DNA from: Rahnella aquatilis CIP 78.65 = ATCC 33071
GTDB lineage: Bacteria; Pseudomonadota; Gammaproteobacteria; Enterobacterales; Enterobacteriaceae
NCBI RefSeq assembly: GCF_000241955.1
Contig: NC_016818.1
Location: 2,232,001 to 2,296,000, forward strand
DNA length: 64,000 nt
Reading direction: 5' to 3'
A program made the translations under genes and the position numbers. The notes under the pieces were generated by a model. That model ran no database searches. It worked only from the letters and a program-made list of their open reading frames with translations, and was not told where the DNA came from. Below are positions 37,305 through 47,939 of the stretch, piece by piece (position 1 is the stretch's first letter; each line of letters opens with the position of its first letter).

Positions 37305-38414
37305 TCAGGCATCCGGGTGGTTTTTCCCTTCTTCGATAAAGTCTTCATCAATCTCATCGGTATTGTTCTGATGATCCCGGCCAGAAAGAATGTTCCAGCA
37401 GGCGATGAATAATGCTGCAATCAGCGGACCAATCACGAAGCCATTGATGCCATACACTTCCATGCCACCAAGCGTGGTGATCAGGATAAGATAATCCGGC
37501 ATTTTGGTGTCTTTGCCGACCAGCAGCGGGCGTAAAACGTTATCCACGATGCCAATCACCACCACAAAGAAGGCCACAATGAAGATCCCCTGCCATAGCA
37601 TCCCGGACGCGAAGAAATAGATGGCGGCTGGCACCCAGATAATGGCTGAACCTACTGCCGGAATGATCGACAGGAACGCCATCAGTGCGCCCCAAAGCAG
37701 GCTTCCGTCCAGACCGGCGATGTAAAATGCAATACCGCCCAGCGCGCCCTGAACAATCGCCACCACAACGGTACCTTTTACTGTTGCCCGCGAAACGGCT
37801 GCAAACTTCATAAACAGGTGATGCTTTACATACCGTGACAATGGCAAGGTGGCGAGTGTCATATTGACCAGATAAGCGCCATCCTTGATCAGGAAGAACA
37901 GGATATACAGCATGATGCCGAAACCCACGACAAAGCCGAATGTGCTCTTACCTATCACGAAAACGCTGCCAGCCAGGTACTGACTGCCTTGCAGTGCAAC
38001 ATCAGAAAGTTTTTTCTGGATCTCCGCGGTGCTGTCGAGATCATTGTCTGACAGGAAGTGCCGTGCCCATCGTGGTAAATGACGGATGAAATCCGCGAGG
38101 ATCACGGGTAACTGTGTCTGATTTCCCTGCAGTTTGGTGTAAACCGCATTGAATTCAAGCGCCAGCGACGAGGTTATAATAGCCAGAGGGGTGAAGACAA
38201 TCAGACAAATAATCAAAACGGTCAGCAGAGAGACCAGGCCGTTACGATCACCGACAACCTGTTTCAGCCGGTTCTTTAACGGATTGAAAATGACAGCGAG
38301 AATAATTGCCCATAGTACGGAAGAGTAGTAAGGCCTTAATACATCGAAAAAAGCCAAAGTGACGATAAAAAGAATCGCGATGAAAAAGCCTTTGGAAAAT
38401 CCCTTAATGAACAT
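37305..38414 (-). CDS. ydiK: AI-2E family permease YdiK
   Basis: The protein has 369 residues with about eight hydrophobic segments. The family signature is the C-terminal GLDGSLLWGALMAFLSIIPAVGSAIIW and the VDNVLRPLLVGKDTKMPDYLI region, as in E. coli YdiK. AI-2E proteins were named for a proposed autoinducer-2 exporter; others are Na+/H+ antiporters. The substrate here is unknown. The N-terminus MFIKGFSKGFFIAILFIV starts at 38414. A 9-bp tandem repeat lies 77-121 bases upstream. Confidence 0.85.
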   Translation of the reverse strand: MFIKGFSKGFFIAILFIVTLAFFDVLRPYYSSVLWAIILAVIFNPLKNRLKQVVGDRNGLVSLLTVLIICLIVFTPLAIITSSLALEFNAVYTKLQGNQTQLPVILADFIRHLPRWARHFLSDNDLDSTAEIQKKLSDVALQGSQYLAGSVFVIGKSTFGFVVGFGIMLYILFFLIKDGAYLVNMTLATLPLSRYVKHHLFMKFAAVSRATVKGTVVVAIVQGALGGIAFYIAGLDGSLLWGALMAFLSIIPAVGSAIIWVPAAIYFFASGMLWQGIFIVAFFVVVIGIVDNVLRPLLVGKDTKMPDYLILITTLGGMEVYGINGFVIGPLIAALFIACWNILSGRDHQNNTDEIDEDFIEEGKNHPDA

Positions 38415-38490
38415 TTTTGTTCCTCTGATAAATCTTTTAGCCCTCGTAGCATAGAATGCATTGACGAATTTACAAACGTAGGTCTTTTTT

Positions 38491-38535
38491 TGTGCAGTGT
38501 GTGCAGTGTGTGCAGTGTGTGCAGTGTGTGCAGTG
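38491..38535 (-). repeat. Five tandem copies of a 9-bp unit
   Basis: TGTGCAGTG is repeated five times without mismatch, preceded by a run of seven T. It lies in the likely promoter or leader region of the ydiK-type gene (- strand). Perfect short tandem repeats can change copy number by slippage. Confidence 0.93.
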
Positions 38536-38673
38536 CGGAGAAGGAAGAGAAAATCTTACCTCTGATCAAAGCAACGCCGGGATTAATGGAACTCCGCCAT
38601 TGCACCCGCGTTAATACCAGTCATTCCATTTCCCTTAAACGTCACTGTTGATTTCTTCCCTGATGTTTAAATT

Positions 38674-38775
38674 TTATTTAAACAGGCCGTATAACACGAA
38701 ACCTGCGACGACCCAGAAGACGACGCAGGTTCCAACACAAATGGCCCAAATGGCCCAGACGGGAAGATTTTTCAT
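38674..38775 (-). CDS. 33-residue single-pass membrane protein, YmiA-like
   Basis: The small frame starts MKNLPVWAIWAICVG and ends GFVLYGLFK, with one hydrophobic helix (residues 5-30) containing FWVVAG. E. coli YmiA has a similar helix (SALFWVVVALL), so it may belong to that little-known family. GGAA lies about seven bases before the ATG. It sits between the ydiK-type gene and dsbB on the same strand, in a gap that otherwise has no gene. Translation is inferred from composition, ribosome site and resemblance. Confidence 0.6.
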   Translation of the reverse strand: MKNLPVWAIWAICVGTCVVFWVVAGFVLYGLFK

Positions 38776-38887
38776 TGCACGTTCCAATAATGGTAATAAA
38801 ACTCACAGAGGCAGAGGGCCCGAGTTGAACAGGCGCTGCAGATAATACATCACGTCTGTTTTGGAAAACATCTTCTCCTCCACAGAC

Positions 38888-38916
38888 ATAAAAAAAGCGC
38901 CATGACAGGCGCTTTT
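38888..38916 (-). terminator. Terminator after dsbB
   Basis: On the - strand the stem is AAAGCGCC / GGCGCTTT with loop TGTCAT and a run of seven T. Confidence 0.9.
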
Positions 38917-38936
38917 CTGTTACTGCGATGGCTGAA

Positions 38937-39467
38937 TTAACGACCAAATAAATCGCGGCGTTTTGGTTTGACGAACTGAGCCAGCAGCACCAGAACAGCA
39001 ATCACCATAAACACGCTGAAAATCACCACCAGCCACTGCGGCATACCCAGTGACAGGAATTCCCATTGTTTTTCTGCACAATCACCGCTGGCGATAAACA
39101 TCCACGGGAACCACTTGTCCAGTGGCAACCAGGTTGGGAAACGCGCGGCAAAATCACAGGTGGCAAACGGAGAAGGATGCAACTGAATCATGGTGTGTTC
39201 CCACGACAGACGGATGCCTTCGTAAGCACTGTAGATCCAGATAAGGATCCCGGCATAGCGTAACCACGTGGAAGGCGCGATAGCACCGACGAGGCCAGCC
39301 AGCAGAATACCCATCAGGGCACAACGTTCATAAATACACATGACACAGGGCTTAAGTAACATCACGTGTTGGAAATACAAGGCAACCAGCTCAAGTGCCA
39401 GCGCAGTCAGAGCCATCAGAAGCCATGCACCGCGGCCTTGTGAACAGCGGTTAAGATATTGCAACAT
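38937..39467 (-). CDS. dsbB: Disulfide bond formation protein DsbB
   Basis: The protein has 176 residues from ATG 39467 ([17 protein letters not shown]), the E. coli length; an upstream in-frame start adds 11 residues without family support. It has four membrane helices. The catalytic pair is Cys41-x-x-Cys44 (CVMC), with the second pair near 104 (FATCDF) and 130 (SGDCAE). It reoxidises DsbA and passes electrons to ubiquinone. It is downstream of nhaB as in E. coli. Confidence 0.96.
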   Translation of the reverse strand: MLQYLNRCSQGRGAWLLMALTALALELVALYFQHVMLLKPCVMCIYERCALMGILLAGLVGAIAPSTWLRYAGILIWIYSAYEGIRLSWEHTMIQLHPSPFATCDFAARFPTWLPLDKWFPWMFIASGDCAEKQWEFLSLGMPQWLVVIFSVFMVIAVLVLLAQFVKPKRRDLFGR

Positions 39468-39590
39468 AGAAAATTTTTCCCTGCAGTTAGCTACTGACAC
39501 GCAGTGTAAACCAATTGCTTGCTGCTGCCAGCCTGTCCGAATAAATATTCGGTAAATAATTAATATAAATCGGACAATTCGACTTTAAAT

Positions 39591-39632
39591 TCGGTAATTT
39601 TCTGAATGAAGCCACTTACAGGAAATTACCGA
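39591..39632. repeat. Long inverted repeat between dsbB and nhaB
   Basis: Arms TCGGTAATTTTCTG and CAGGAAATTACCGA (14 bp, one mismatch) are separated by 14 bases. There is no T-run; it lies 17 bases after the nhaB stop and could be a transcript-end structure or a protein site. Confidence 0.6.
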
Positions 39633-39648
39633 CTCAATCTCTACCCGA

Positions 39649-41226
39649 TCAATGCACCGGCATGATGTCATTTACCGGCGGCAAACTCAGCCATCCCATA
39701 TCGCTGTACCACTGCGTCATATCCGGCAGCAGATACTGAACACACAACAGACCGACGAGCGTCATGACAATAGTGTACGGCAACGCCATCCAGACCATCC
39801 TTCCGTAAGAAAGTCGGATCAGCGGGGCAAGGGCAGAAGTCAGCAGGAACAGGAATGCCGCCTGACCATTGGGTGTCGCGACTGAAGGCAGGTTGGTGCC
39901 GGTATTAATAGCCACGGCCAGCATCTCAAATTGTTTCAGATCGATTATTCCACTTTCCAGCGCTGATTTTGCTTCATTGATGTAGACCGTACCGACGAAA
40001 ACGTTATCTGAAACCGACGAGAGCAGTCCGTTGAACAGATAAAAGAGCGAAAGCTGGTTGGACGGCGCAGCCTGAAGCACAAAGTGAATGACCGGGCTGA
40101 ACAGATGCTGTTCGATGATCACGGCGACAATGGCAAAAAAGACCGTCAGCAGGGCGGTAAACGGTAATGAATCCTGGAATGCCTTGCCGATCGCATGTTC
40201 ATCTGTCACACCACATAACGCGGTAGCAAAGATAATCACCGTCAGCCCGATCAGGCCAACTTCAGCCAGATGAAATGCCAGCGCAACAATCAGCCACACG
40301 CCAATCACCGCCTGCACAACCAGTTTGATACGCTCCTGCCTGGTATTGTTCTCGCTGTTTTTTTGATCAAACTTTTTAAGCACTTCATACACCGGATGTG
40401 GCAGTTGTGCGCCATAGCCAAACCAGCGGAAGCGCTCTACCAGCGCACAGACAATAAAGCCGCAGATGAAAACGGGCACGCTGACCGGTGACATGCGGAT
40501 CAGAAAATCGGTGAACTGCCAGCCTGCGCTTTTCGCGATGATCAGGTTTTGTGGCTCACCGACCATCGTCATCACGCCACCGAGCGCCGTACCGACCCCG
40601 GCGTGCATCATCAGACTGCGTAAAAATGCGCGGAATTGTTCGAGCACCGCCTGATGCTGCTGATTGCCGGTAAAAGAGCTGTCGTCATTGACCTCAGCAT
40701 TTTCGTTCTGATTGGAAGCGACGTTGTGATAAATCGAATAAAAGCCCACTGAAACGCTGATTACCACGGCAATAACGGTCAGCGCATCCAGGAATGCGGA
40801 AAGAAAGGCGGCAGCAAAACAGAACGCCAGTGAAAGGGCGATTTTATTGCGCAGATTCAACAACAGCTTGGTGAACACGGTTAACAGCAACTGTTTCATG
40901 AAATAGATGCCCGCAACCATGAAAATCAGCAACAGGATGACTTCAAGATTAGACGAGATTTCTTCGCGGATCCGCTCTGCGCTGGTCATGCCGATCATCA
41001 CGGCTTCGATGGCGAGCAATCCACCCGGCTGAAGCGGGTAGCATTTGAGCGCCATGCCTAATGTGAAGATGAACTCGACCACCAACAACCAGCCCGCTAA
41101 AAAGGGGCTGACGAGGAAGAAAATCAGCGGGTTAATAATCAGGAAAGCCAGAATAGTTATTTTGTACCAGTCTGGCGACTGACCGAGAAAATTCTTTATG
41201 AATGCGCGGCTGTAGGTTGTTTCCAT
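39649..41226 (-). CDS. nhaB: Na+/H+ antiporter NhaB
   Basis: The protein has 525 residues from ATG 41226 ([22 protein letters not shown]), aligned end to end with E. coli NhaB. A start three codons earlier (41235, AAAGGACCT before it) is equally possible. It has about twelve hydrophobic segments; [16 protein letters not shown] and [21 protein letters not shown] are conserved. It expels sodium in exchange for protons at neutral to alkaline pH. It is divergent from fadR, as in E. coli. Confidence 0.96.
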   Translation of the reverse strand: METTYSRAFIKNFLGQSPDWYKITILAFLIINPLIFFLVSPFLAGWLLVVEFIFTLGMALKCYPLQPGGLLAIEAVMIGMTSAERIREEISSNLEVILLLIFMVAGIYFMKQLLLTVFTKLLLNLRNKIALSLAFCFAAAFLSAFLDALTVIAVVISVSVGFYSIYHNVASNQNENAEVNDDSSFTGNQQHQAVLEQFRAFLRSLMMHAGVGTALGGVMTMVGEPQNLIIAKSAGWQFTDFLIRMSPVSVPVFICGFIVCALVERFRWFGYGAQLPHPVYEVLKKFDQKNSENNTRQERIKLVVQAVIGVWLIVALAFHLAEVGLIGLTVIIFATALCGVTDEHAIGKAFQDSLPFTALLTVFFAIVAVIIEQHLFSPVIHFVLQAAPSNQLSLFYLFNGLLSSVSDNVFVGTVYINEAKSALESGIIDLKQFEMLAVAINTGTNLPSVATPNGQAAFLFLLTSALAPLIRLSYGRMVWMALPYTIVMTLVGLLCVQYLLPDMTQWYSDMGWLSLPPVNDIMPVH

Positions 41227-41470
41227 ATTCCCCATAGGTCCTTTATATATATTTTGTCAGTGTTTCAAAAAGATAGATAAGTTTAATCGTCTGACTGGAT
41301 TTTTCCACTGGAAAGGGCAATGCAATAAATTCATGAAAAATGTGCAATTCTGCCAGCCCCTGCACAGTTTCAACATTAGTTCCGTCCCGGCGCTATAACA
41401 GGCCATTTTCATCTGGTATGATGAGCTGAACTATATCCCTAATAAAAGCCCCACACGGAACGACAAACAC

Positions 41471-42193
41471 ATGGTTATTAAGGCACAAAGTCCTGCCGGT
41501 TTTGCCGAAGAGTATATCATCGAAAGTATCTGGAACAGCCGCTTCCCTCCGGGTTCAATTTTGCCTGCTGAAAGAGAGCTTTCAGAACTCATTGGCGTAA
41601 CCCGAACCACATTGCGTGAAGTGTTACAGCGGCTTGCCCGCGACGGTTGGTTAACTATTCAGCATGGTAAACCAACGAAAGTGAATAATTTCTGGGAAAC
41701 ATCCGGCCTGAATATTCTTGAAACGCTGGCGCGTCTGGATCACGACAGCGTACCGCAGCTTATTGATAATCTGCTGTCCGTGCGTACCAACATCGCGACG
41801 ATCTTTATCCGCAAAGCGATGCGTACCAATCCGGAAGAAACCCAGCAGGTTCTGGCAAAAGCCGCTGAGGTAGAAGATCATGCCGAAGCCTTTACTGCGC
41901 TCGATTACGGCATTTTCCGTGGTCTGGCATTTGCTTCCGGCAACCCGATTTATGGCCTCATCATCAACGGGCTGCGCGGACTTTATACCCGCGTCGGGCG
42001 CTATTACTTTTCCAATCCTGAAGCGCGTAAACTGGCGATCAGTTTCTATAAAAAACTGTCAGAAATCTGCCACGAAAAAAGTTACGAGCAGATTGTGGAT
42101 TGCGTGCGCAATTACGGTCGTCAGAGTGGGGAAATCTGGCACAGCATGCAGGGTGCGATGCCGGGTGATCTCACCGAGCAAAAGCATCGTTAA
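41471..42193 (+). CDS. fadR: Fatty acid regulator FadR
   Basis: The protein has 240 residues. An N-terminal GntR winged helix ([36 protein letters not shown], about 27-62) precedes the helical acyl-CoA-binding domain. FadR represses degradation genes such as fadD and activates fabA/fabB; long-chain acyl-CoA releases it. It closely matches E. coli FadR (239 residues). It is followed by a terminator shared with spoVR. Confidence 0.97.
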   Translation: MVIKAQSPAGFAEEYIIESIWNSRFPPGSILPAERELSELIGVTRTTLREVLQRLARDGWLTIQHGKPTKVNNFWETSGLNILETLARLDHDSVPQLIDNLLSVRTNIATIFIRKAMRTNPEETQQVLAKAAEVEDHAEAFTALDYGIFRGLAFASGNPIYGLIINGLRGLYTRVGRYYFSNPEARKLAISFYKKLSEICHEKSYEQIVDCVRNYGRQSGEIWHSMQGAMPGDLTEQKHR

Positions 42194-42215
42194 GTGTGAG
42201 ATAGACAAATATCAG

Positions 42216-42239
42216 AAAGGGCGCTTAGCGCCCTTTTTT
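42216..42239. terminator. Terminator between fadR and spoVR
   Basis: 9-bp stem AAAGGGCGC / GCGCCCTTT, loop TTA, with T-run on the + strand; shared by two converging genes. Confidence 0.9.
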
Positions 42240-42259
42240 AATGCCAGAAGCCCATTCAG

Positions 42260-43795
42260 TTACAGCGGGGTCGGACGTGGCGGGCAACGCTCCAGCAGCT
42301 CAACGCTGCCGTCTTCATTGAGTTGCTCGATAAAGACATCAAAGCCCCACAGGCGGTGGACGTGTTTCATCACTTCACGGCGGCTCTTATCAAGCGGCGC
42401 ACGATCCTGCGGAATGTAGCGCAGGGTCAGCGAGCGGTCCCCGCGCAAATCCACATTCCACACCTGAATATTCGGTTCGTGATTACTCAGATTATACTGC
42501 GCTGACAGCTCCTGACGAATTGCACGGTAGCCTTCCTCATTGTGGATCGCCGAGATTTCCAGATAGTTATTGTGATCGTCATCAAGCACAGTAAACAGGC
42601 GGAAATCACGCATCACTTTCGGTGACAGAAACTGGCTGATAAAGCTTTCGTCTTTAAAGTCACGCATCGCAAAATGCAGTGTGTCGAGCCAGTCTGTACC
42701 GGCGATATCCGGGAACCAATAGCGGTCTTCTTCCGTCGGCTCCTGACAGATACGCTTAATGTCCTGCATCATCGCGAAACCCAGCGCATACGGGTTGATG
42801 CCACTGTAATACGGACTGTTATACGGCGGCTGATACACCACATTTGTGTGACTGTGCAGGAATTCCAGGATGAAACGGTCGGAGACTTTTCCTTCGTCAT
42901 ACAGATGATTCAGGATGGTGTAATGCCAGAATGTCGCCCAGCCTTCGTTCATGACCTGTGTCTGTTTCTGCGGATAAAAGTACTGGCTGATTTTACGCAC
43001 AATACGCAAAATTTCACGCTGCCAGGATTCCAGCAGAGGCGCATTTTTTTCCATGAAATACAGCAGGTTTTCCTGCGGTTCCGGCGGGAAACGGCGCGCC
43101 TGTTCCGGCGCATCTACGCTGTCTTTGCGCGGCAGCGTTTTCCACAGGGAATTGACCTGGCTCTGCAGGTATTCCTCACGGCTTTTTTGCCGCGCCAGTT
43201 CTTCCTGCAGGGAGATTTTTTGCGGACGTTTATAACGGTCAACACCGTAATTCATCAGTGCGTGGCAGGAATCCAGCAGCCGCTCGACCTCATCAACACC
43301 ATAACGCTCTTCGCATTCGCTGATATAACGTTTGGCGAACAGCAGGTAATCAACGATGGAACTGGCGTCGGTCCAGCTTTTAAACAGGTAGTTATTTTTG
43401 AAGAAAGAGTTATGCCCGTAGCAGGCATGCGCCATCACCAGCGCCTGCATGGTGATAGTATTTTCTTCCATCAGATAGGCAATACACGGGTTGGAGTTAA
43501 TGACGATTTCGTACGCCAGACCTTGCTGCCCGTGCTTATATAACTGTTCAGTTTCGATGAATTTCTTCCCGAATGACCAGTGCGTGTAATTGATCGGCAT
43601 GCCAATGCTTGAATAGGCATCCATCATTTGTTCGGAGGTAATAATCTCGATTTGATGCGGATAGGTTTCAAGCCGGTAGGATTTGGCCACCCGGTCAATC
43701 TCTTCGAGGTAGGTTTGCAATAACTCAAACGTCCAGTCCGGTCCATCGCTAAGACGTTTGTCCTCAGTTTTTTGCTTTTGGGTCACTGTCGTCAT
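42260..43795 (-). CDS. ycgB: SpoVR-family protein YcgB
   Basis: The protein has 511 residues, nearly identical in pattern to E. coli YcgB (LSDGPDWTFELLQTYLEEIDRVAKSY, MNEGWATFWHY, NPYALGFAMMQDIKRIC). The HACYGHNSFFKNNY and NEGWATFWHY motifs hold conserved His and Glu residues suggestive of a metal site. In E. coli it belongs to the RpoS-controlled yeaG-yeaH-ycgB group active in stationary phase; its chemistry is unknown. The start at 43795 has GAGG eight bases upstream. Confidence 0.95.
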   Translation of the reverse strand: MTTVTQKQKTEDKRLSDGPDWTFELLQTYLEEIDRVAKSYRLETYPHQIEIITSEQMMDAYSSIGMPINYTHWSFGKKFIETEQLYKHGQQGLAYEIVINSNPCIAYLMEENTITMQALVMAHACYGHNSFFKNNYLFKSWTDASSIVDYLLFAKRYISECEERYGVDEVERLLDSCHALMNYGVDRYKRPQKISLQEELARQKSREEYLQSQVNSLWKTLPRKDSVDAPEQARRFPPEPQENLLYFMEKNAPLLESWQREILRIVRKISQYFYPQKQTQVMNEGWATFWHYTILNHLYDEGKVSDRFILEFLHSHTNVVYQPPYNSPYYSGINPYALGFAMMQDIKRICQEPTEEDRYWFPDIAGTDWLDTLHFAMRDFKDESFISQFLSPKVMRDFRLFTVLDDDHNNYLEISAIHNEEGYRAIRQELSAQYNLSNHEPNIQVWNVDLRGDRSLTLRYIPQDRAPLDKSRREVMKHVHRLWGFDVFIEQLNEDGSVELLERCPPRPTPL

Positions 43796-44048
43796 AAGCC
43801 GCACCCTCATTCAGTTATGGACGCTACAGAGTGTTTGATTCACAACCTTTTCTTAAGATTTCGCACGTCCATTAATAATCGTAGCTCAATCTGAGTGTGC
43901 CGTTAAATAAACACCATGAATCCATTCCTCAACAAATCTATATCCTTAAGGCAGGATACTGTCAATCGGTGAGCAATGAAGAACCCAAAGCCGCGTACAG
44001 TCTGGCTTTGGGCGAACAATATCCGGGGAAGGCGTAAACAGCGGGGGA

Positions 44049-44879
44049 TTAACTGCGGATAAACGCTAACAAATCCTGGTTTATCTGATCTTTATGTGTG
44101 CTGCATAAACCATGAGATGCGCCCGGATAAACCTTACCTTTGCCATTTGGCAACAATTTAAGCGCAGCTTCGCTGGAGGAGGCCGGTGGCACAATCTGGT
44201 CATCATCACCGTAAATCACCAGCGTCGGGATGGTCATCTTCTTCAGGTCTTCGCGCTGATCGGTTTCAGAAAACGCTTTAACACAATCATAAAGTGCTTT
44301 TATTGAACCCTGCATGCCCTGGCGCCAGAAACTTTGGCGTAAACCTTCTGACACCTCGGCGCCGGGGCGGTTGAAACCATAAAATGCGTCGGGCAAATCC
44401 AGGAAAAATTGGGAACGATCTTTTGTCACACCGTCACGGATACCATCGAAAACAGAAAGAGGTAACCCGCCGGGATTAAAATCTGTTTTGATCATAATCG
44501 GTGGCACAGCTCCAATCAGCACGGCTTTTGCCACACGCGAGGTACCATGGCGGCCAATATAACGGGCCACTTCGCCACCGCCGGTAGAGTGCCCGACGTG
44601 TATCGCGTCCCTGAGATCCAGATAGGCCGTCAGTTCGGCCATGTCATCACCGTACTGGTCCATATTATTGCCTTCCCATGACTGAGAAGAACGCCCGTGC
44701 CCGCGGCGGTCGTGGGCAATAACACGATAACCATGGTCTGCCAGAAACAGCATCTGATCTTCAAAAGCATCTGAAGAAAGGGGCCAGCCGTGACTAAAAA
44801 CCACCGGCTGTCCGCTGCCCCAATCCTTATAAAAAAGCTGTGTACCCTCTTTAAGCTTCAGAAAGTTTGAGTTATTCAC
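44049..44879 (-). CDS. Alpha/beta hydrolase, non-haem chloroperoxidase type
   Basis: The protein has 276 residues starting at GTG 44879, chosen because AAGGAG lies six bases upstream and the mature family N-terminus ([16 protein letters not shown]) follows; the frame extends 33 codons further without a ribosome site. Catalytic Ser98 is in GHSTGGGE, with Asp in YGDDDQIVP and His in [10 protein letters not shown]. The family, called non-haem haloperoxidases, hydrolyses esters and can form peracids. The physiological substrate is unknown. Confidence 0.9.
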   Translation of the reverse strand: MNNSNFLKLKEGTQLFYKDWGSGQPVVFSHGWPLSSDAFEDQMLFLADHGYRVIAHDRRGHGRSSQSWEGNNMDQYGDDMAELTAYLDLRDAIHVGHSTGGGEVARYIGRHGTSRVAKAVLIGAVPPIMIKTDFNPGGLPLSVFDGIRDGVTKDRSQFFLDLPDAFYGFNRPGAEVSEGLRQSFWRQGMQGSIKALYDCVKAFSETDQREDLKKMTIPTLVIYGDDDQIVPPASSSEAALKLLPNGKGKVYPGASHGLCSTHKDQINQDLLAFIRS

Positions 44880-45483
44880 AAGCGACTCCTTATGGCTGAA
44901 AATTGCTGAAATGAACGGTGCAAAACAGAAACCGATTGAAGTGTAGGTCAGTAATTGCGCTGTTGCGATATGAGTCACATTTTAAAATGGCAACGCAGCG
45001 GGAGCCCGGGGCAAAAATTAACCTGATACCTGGTAGGGTTTATATCTTGAAGCCTGATTTTTACAGGCACCGCATTCACCTCCGCTTTGCCTCTTTTTAT
45101 CAATCCCCGTTCAACCTGAACGTCAGTTCCCTGCGCGGCGTGAGGGAATATCATATGCATGTTGGTTTTTAGGTTTTTATTCTGAAAAATAACCTGTATG
45201 CAAGAATAATAATCTGCAAAGAAACTCACCCTGATGCGGCGAATGACTTGTGATATCAAGGCAATCAATGCTGCCATAACATCATAAATTTCTTCCGGGA
45301 GGGTGGTAATGTTGCGCAATATCGTTATTTATTGCTGGCTATTGAAATAAATGCTGTCATGAACGATAAATACATGTGAAAGACCTCACGGTTATGAGTA
45401 TCTGTGTTGGTGATTTTTCTCAGTCAGGTTAATTTTCTGTCATCAGAATATTATGCTTTTTTTTGTCATGGAGTGGAGTCGAT
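44880..45483. other. 604-bp intergenic region before dadA
   Basis: The region lies between divergent genes. Open frames at 44918-45172 and 44975-45319 overlap each other on opposite strands, lack ribosome sites and look spurious. The right 200 bases are AT-rich and must contain the dadA promoter. I see no RNA gene. Confidence 0.4.
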
Positions 45484-46785
45484 ATGCGTGTGGTGATTTT
45501 AGGCAGTGGTGTGGTCGGTGTCGCCAGTGCATGGTATCTGGCTAAAGCGGGTCATCAGGTGACAGTCATTGATCGTCAGTCAGGTCCGGCAGAAGAAACC
45601 AGCGCAGGTAATGCAGGACAGATCTCACCGGGCTATGCTGCGCCGTGGGCGGCTCCGGGTGTTCCGGTTAAAGCCGTCAAATGGATGTTCCAGAAGCACG
45701 CGCCGCTGGCGATCCGCCTCGACGGCACGCAGTTCCAGCTGAAATGGATGTGGCAAATGCTGCGTAACTGCAACATGGACCATTATCAGATCAATAAAAG
45801 CCGCATGGTTCGTCTGGCAGAATACAGCCGCGACTGTATGAAAGCGCTGCGCGAAGACACCGGCATTCAGTACGAGGGGCGACAGGGCGGTACGTTACAG
45901 CTTTTCCGTACCGTGCAGCAGTTTGAAAGCGCAGCCAAAGACATTGCGGTGCTGGAAGACGCCGGCGTGCCGTATCAGTTGCTCGAATCCAGCCAGCTGG
46001 CAACCGCAGAACCGGCACTGGCACAGGTCGCACACAAACTGACGGGCGGTCTGCGTTTACCCAATGATGAAACCGGCGACTGCCAGATGTTTACCCGTAA
46101 ACTGGCAGACATGGCGCGTCAGGCGGGCGTTATTTTCGAATTTAACCGCACGGTGGATAAGCTGCATATTGAAAATGGCGAAATCACTGGCGTGCAGTGC
46201 GGCAATGAGATCGTCAAGGCGGATGCTTACGTGGTGGCGTTCGGCTCCTATTCCACCGCGTTGCTGCGCGATCTGGTCTCCATTCCGGTTTATCCGCTGA
46301 AAGGCTATTCCCTGACGATTCCGATTACCGATCCGGCATCTGCACCGGTGTCTACTGTCCTTGATGAAACCTACAAAATCGCCATCACCCGTTTTGATGA
46401 CCGCATCCGCGTCGGCGGAATGGCGGAGATTGTTGGCTTCAACCTGAAGCTGGCGCAGGCACGCCGCGAAACGCTGGAGATGGTGGTGAAAGATCTCTAT
46501 CCGAACGGTGGCAACGTCGGACAGGCCACGTTCTGGACAGGGTTGCGCCCGATGACGCCGGATGGCACGCCAATTGTCGGACGTACGCGCATTAAGAATT
46601 TGTATCTCAATACCGGCCACGGCACGCTGGGCTGGACCATGGCCTGCGGCTCAGGGCAGTTGCTCTCGGACATTATGTCCGGCGTGACGCCTGCGATCCC
46701 ATCCGATGATCTCTCGGTTGAGCGTTACAGTCCGGATTTCATCGTCCGTCCGGCTGGCCCGCACAAAATGCATCCGGTAGGCTGA
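45484..46785 (+). CDS. dadA: D-amino acid dehydrogenase small subunit
   Basis: The protein has 433 residues from ATG 45484 (GGAG upstream), starting [23 protein letters not shown], the FAD-binding Rossmann motif. The C-terminal [14 protein letters not shown] and [15 protein letters not shown] are typical of the family. It oxidises D-alanine to pyruvate and ammonia at the inner membrane. dadX follows after 72 bases. Confidence 0.97.
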   Translation: MRVVILGSGVVGVASAWYLAKAGHQVTVIDRQSGPAEETSAGNAGQISPGYAAPWAAPGVPVKAVKWMFQKHAPLAIRLDGTQFQLKWMWQMLRNCNMDHYQINKSRMVRLAEYSRDCMKALREDTGIQYEGRQGGTLQLFRTVQQFESAAKDIAVLEDAGVPYQLLESSQLATAEPALAQVAHKLTGGLRLPNDETGDCQMFTRKLADMARQAGVIFEFNRTVDKLHIENGEITGVQCGNEIVKADAYVVAFGSYSTALLRDLVSIPVYPLKGYSLTIPITDPASAPVSTVLDETYKIAITRFDDRIRVGGMAEIVGFNLKLAQARRETLEMVVKDLYPNGGNVGQATFWTGLRPMTPDGTPIVGRTRIKNLYLNTGHGTLGWTMACGSGQLLSDIMSGVTPAIPSDDLSVERYSPDFIVRPAGPHKMHPVG

Positions 46786-46857
46786 ACCTGCTGTCATCCG
46801 ATCCCATGCGGGGGTTGATACCGCATGGTTTTTACTTTGCTTATTGCCGGAGCTGGT

Positions 46858-47931
46858 ATGCCACGCCCGATTTCAGCCACATTATCTCTGTCTGCGTTAA
46901 CTCAAAACCTGAACATCATTCGCGGTTTTGCCCCCAACAGTAAAGTCTGGACGGTGGTGAAAGCCAACGGCTACGGCCACGGTATATCCCGTATCTGGCG
47001 CAGTTTATCCGCCACTGACGGGTTTGCCTTACTCGATTTCAACGAAGCCATTTTATTGCGTGAATCCGGCTGGCAGGGGCCGATATTACTGCTTGAAGGA
47101 TTTTTTACCGCAGAGGATTTGGCGATGGTTGATCACTATCGCCTGACCACGTCCATACACAGCGAATGGCAGATAAAAGCCCTTGCGCAGGCCAGTGTCA
47201 GCCAGCCGGTCAGTATTTACCTGAAAGTTAACAGCGGCATGAACCGCCTGGGCTTTGCGCCTGAGCGCGCCGGTGCTGTCTGGCAGCAGTTACGCGAGCT
47301 GAAGCAGGTGGGGGAAATCACGCTGATGAGCCATTTCGCCACCGCTGACAGTGTGGAAGGGGTTGATGCGCAGATGACGGTGATTAACCTCGCCGGGCAG
47401 AACATTCGCGGCCCGCGATGTCTGGCCAATTCCGCTGCGACGTTGTGGCATCCGCATACACATCATGACTGGATCCGTCCGGGAATTATTATCTATGGCG
47501 CGTCGCCAAGCGGAGAGTGGAATGATATTGCGCATACCGGCCTGCAACCGGTGATGACGCTTAAAAGCGAGCTGATCGCCATACAGGAACTTAACGCTGG
47601 TGCGCGTGTGGGGTATGGCGGACGTTACAGTGTAACGAGTCCTCAGCGTATCGGCGTGGTGGCCTGTGGCTATGCGGACGGATATCCGCGCCATGCGCCT
47701 TCCGGTACACCGGTTTGGGTAGACGGCGTGCGAACGACGACGACGGGCACGGTTTCAATGGATATGCTGGCTGTGGATTTAACGCCATGCCCGCAGGCGC
47801 AGATTGGTGCGCCGGTTGAATTGTGGGGGAATAATTTACCGGTGGATGACGTGGCAACAGCGGCCGGTACGCTGGGTTACGAACTGCTGAGTGCGCTGGC
47901 ACCCCGCGTACCGGTGTCGACAATCGGTTAA
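46858..47931 (+). CDS. dadX: Catabolic alanine racemase
   Basis: The protein has 357 residues from ATG 46858 (CCGGAG upstream). The PLP lysine is Lys35 in VVKANGYGHG; the catalytic tyrosine is in RVGYGGRYSV near 253. It converts L- to D-alanine for DadA, so the pair degrades L-alanine. It ends eight bases from the converging exporter gene, with no terminator in between. Confidence 0.96.
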   Translation: MPRPISATLSLSALTQNLNIIRGFAPNSKVWTVVKANGYGHGISRIWRSLSATDGFALLDFNEAILLRESGWQGPILLLEGFFTAEDLAMVDHYRLTTSIHSEWQIKALAQASVSQPVSIYLKVNSGMNRLGFAPERAGAVWQQLRELKQVGEITLMSHFATADSVEGVDAQMTVINLAGQNIRGPRCLANSAATLWHPHTHHDWIRPGIIIYGASPSGEWNDIAHTGLQPVMTLKSELIAIQELNAGARVGYGGRYSVTSPQRIGVVACGYADGYPRHAPSGTPVWVDGVRTTTTGTVSMDMLAVDLTPCPQAQIGAPVELWGNNLPVDDVATAAGTLGYELLSALAPRVPVSTIG

Positions 47932-47939
47932 AAAACGTA

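Noticed and set aside
38491..38535. Repeat array considered as CRISPR
   Set aside because: The units are 9 bp and directly abutting, with no spacers and no cas genes.
38336..38605. 89-codon - strand frame reading through the 9-bp repeats (LHT repeats)
   Set aside because: It overlaps the ydiK start in another frame, has no ribosome site, and its repeats only reflect the DNA tandem repeat.
42674..43543. 289-codon open frame on the + strand inside spoVR/ycgB
   Set aside because: It mirrors the strongly conserved ycgB coding sequence; the translation looks like a reverse-strand shadow.
44918..45319. Overlapping small frames on both strands upstream of dadA
   Set aside because: No ribosome sites, mutual overlap and no protein-like pattern.
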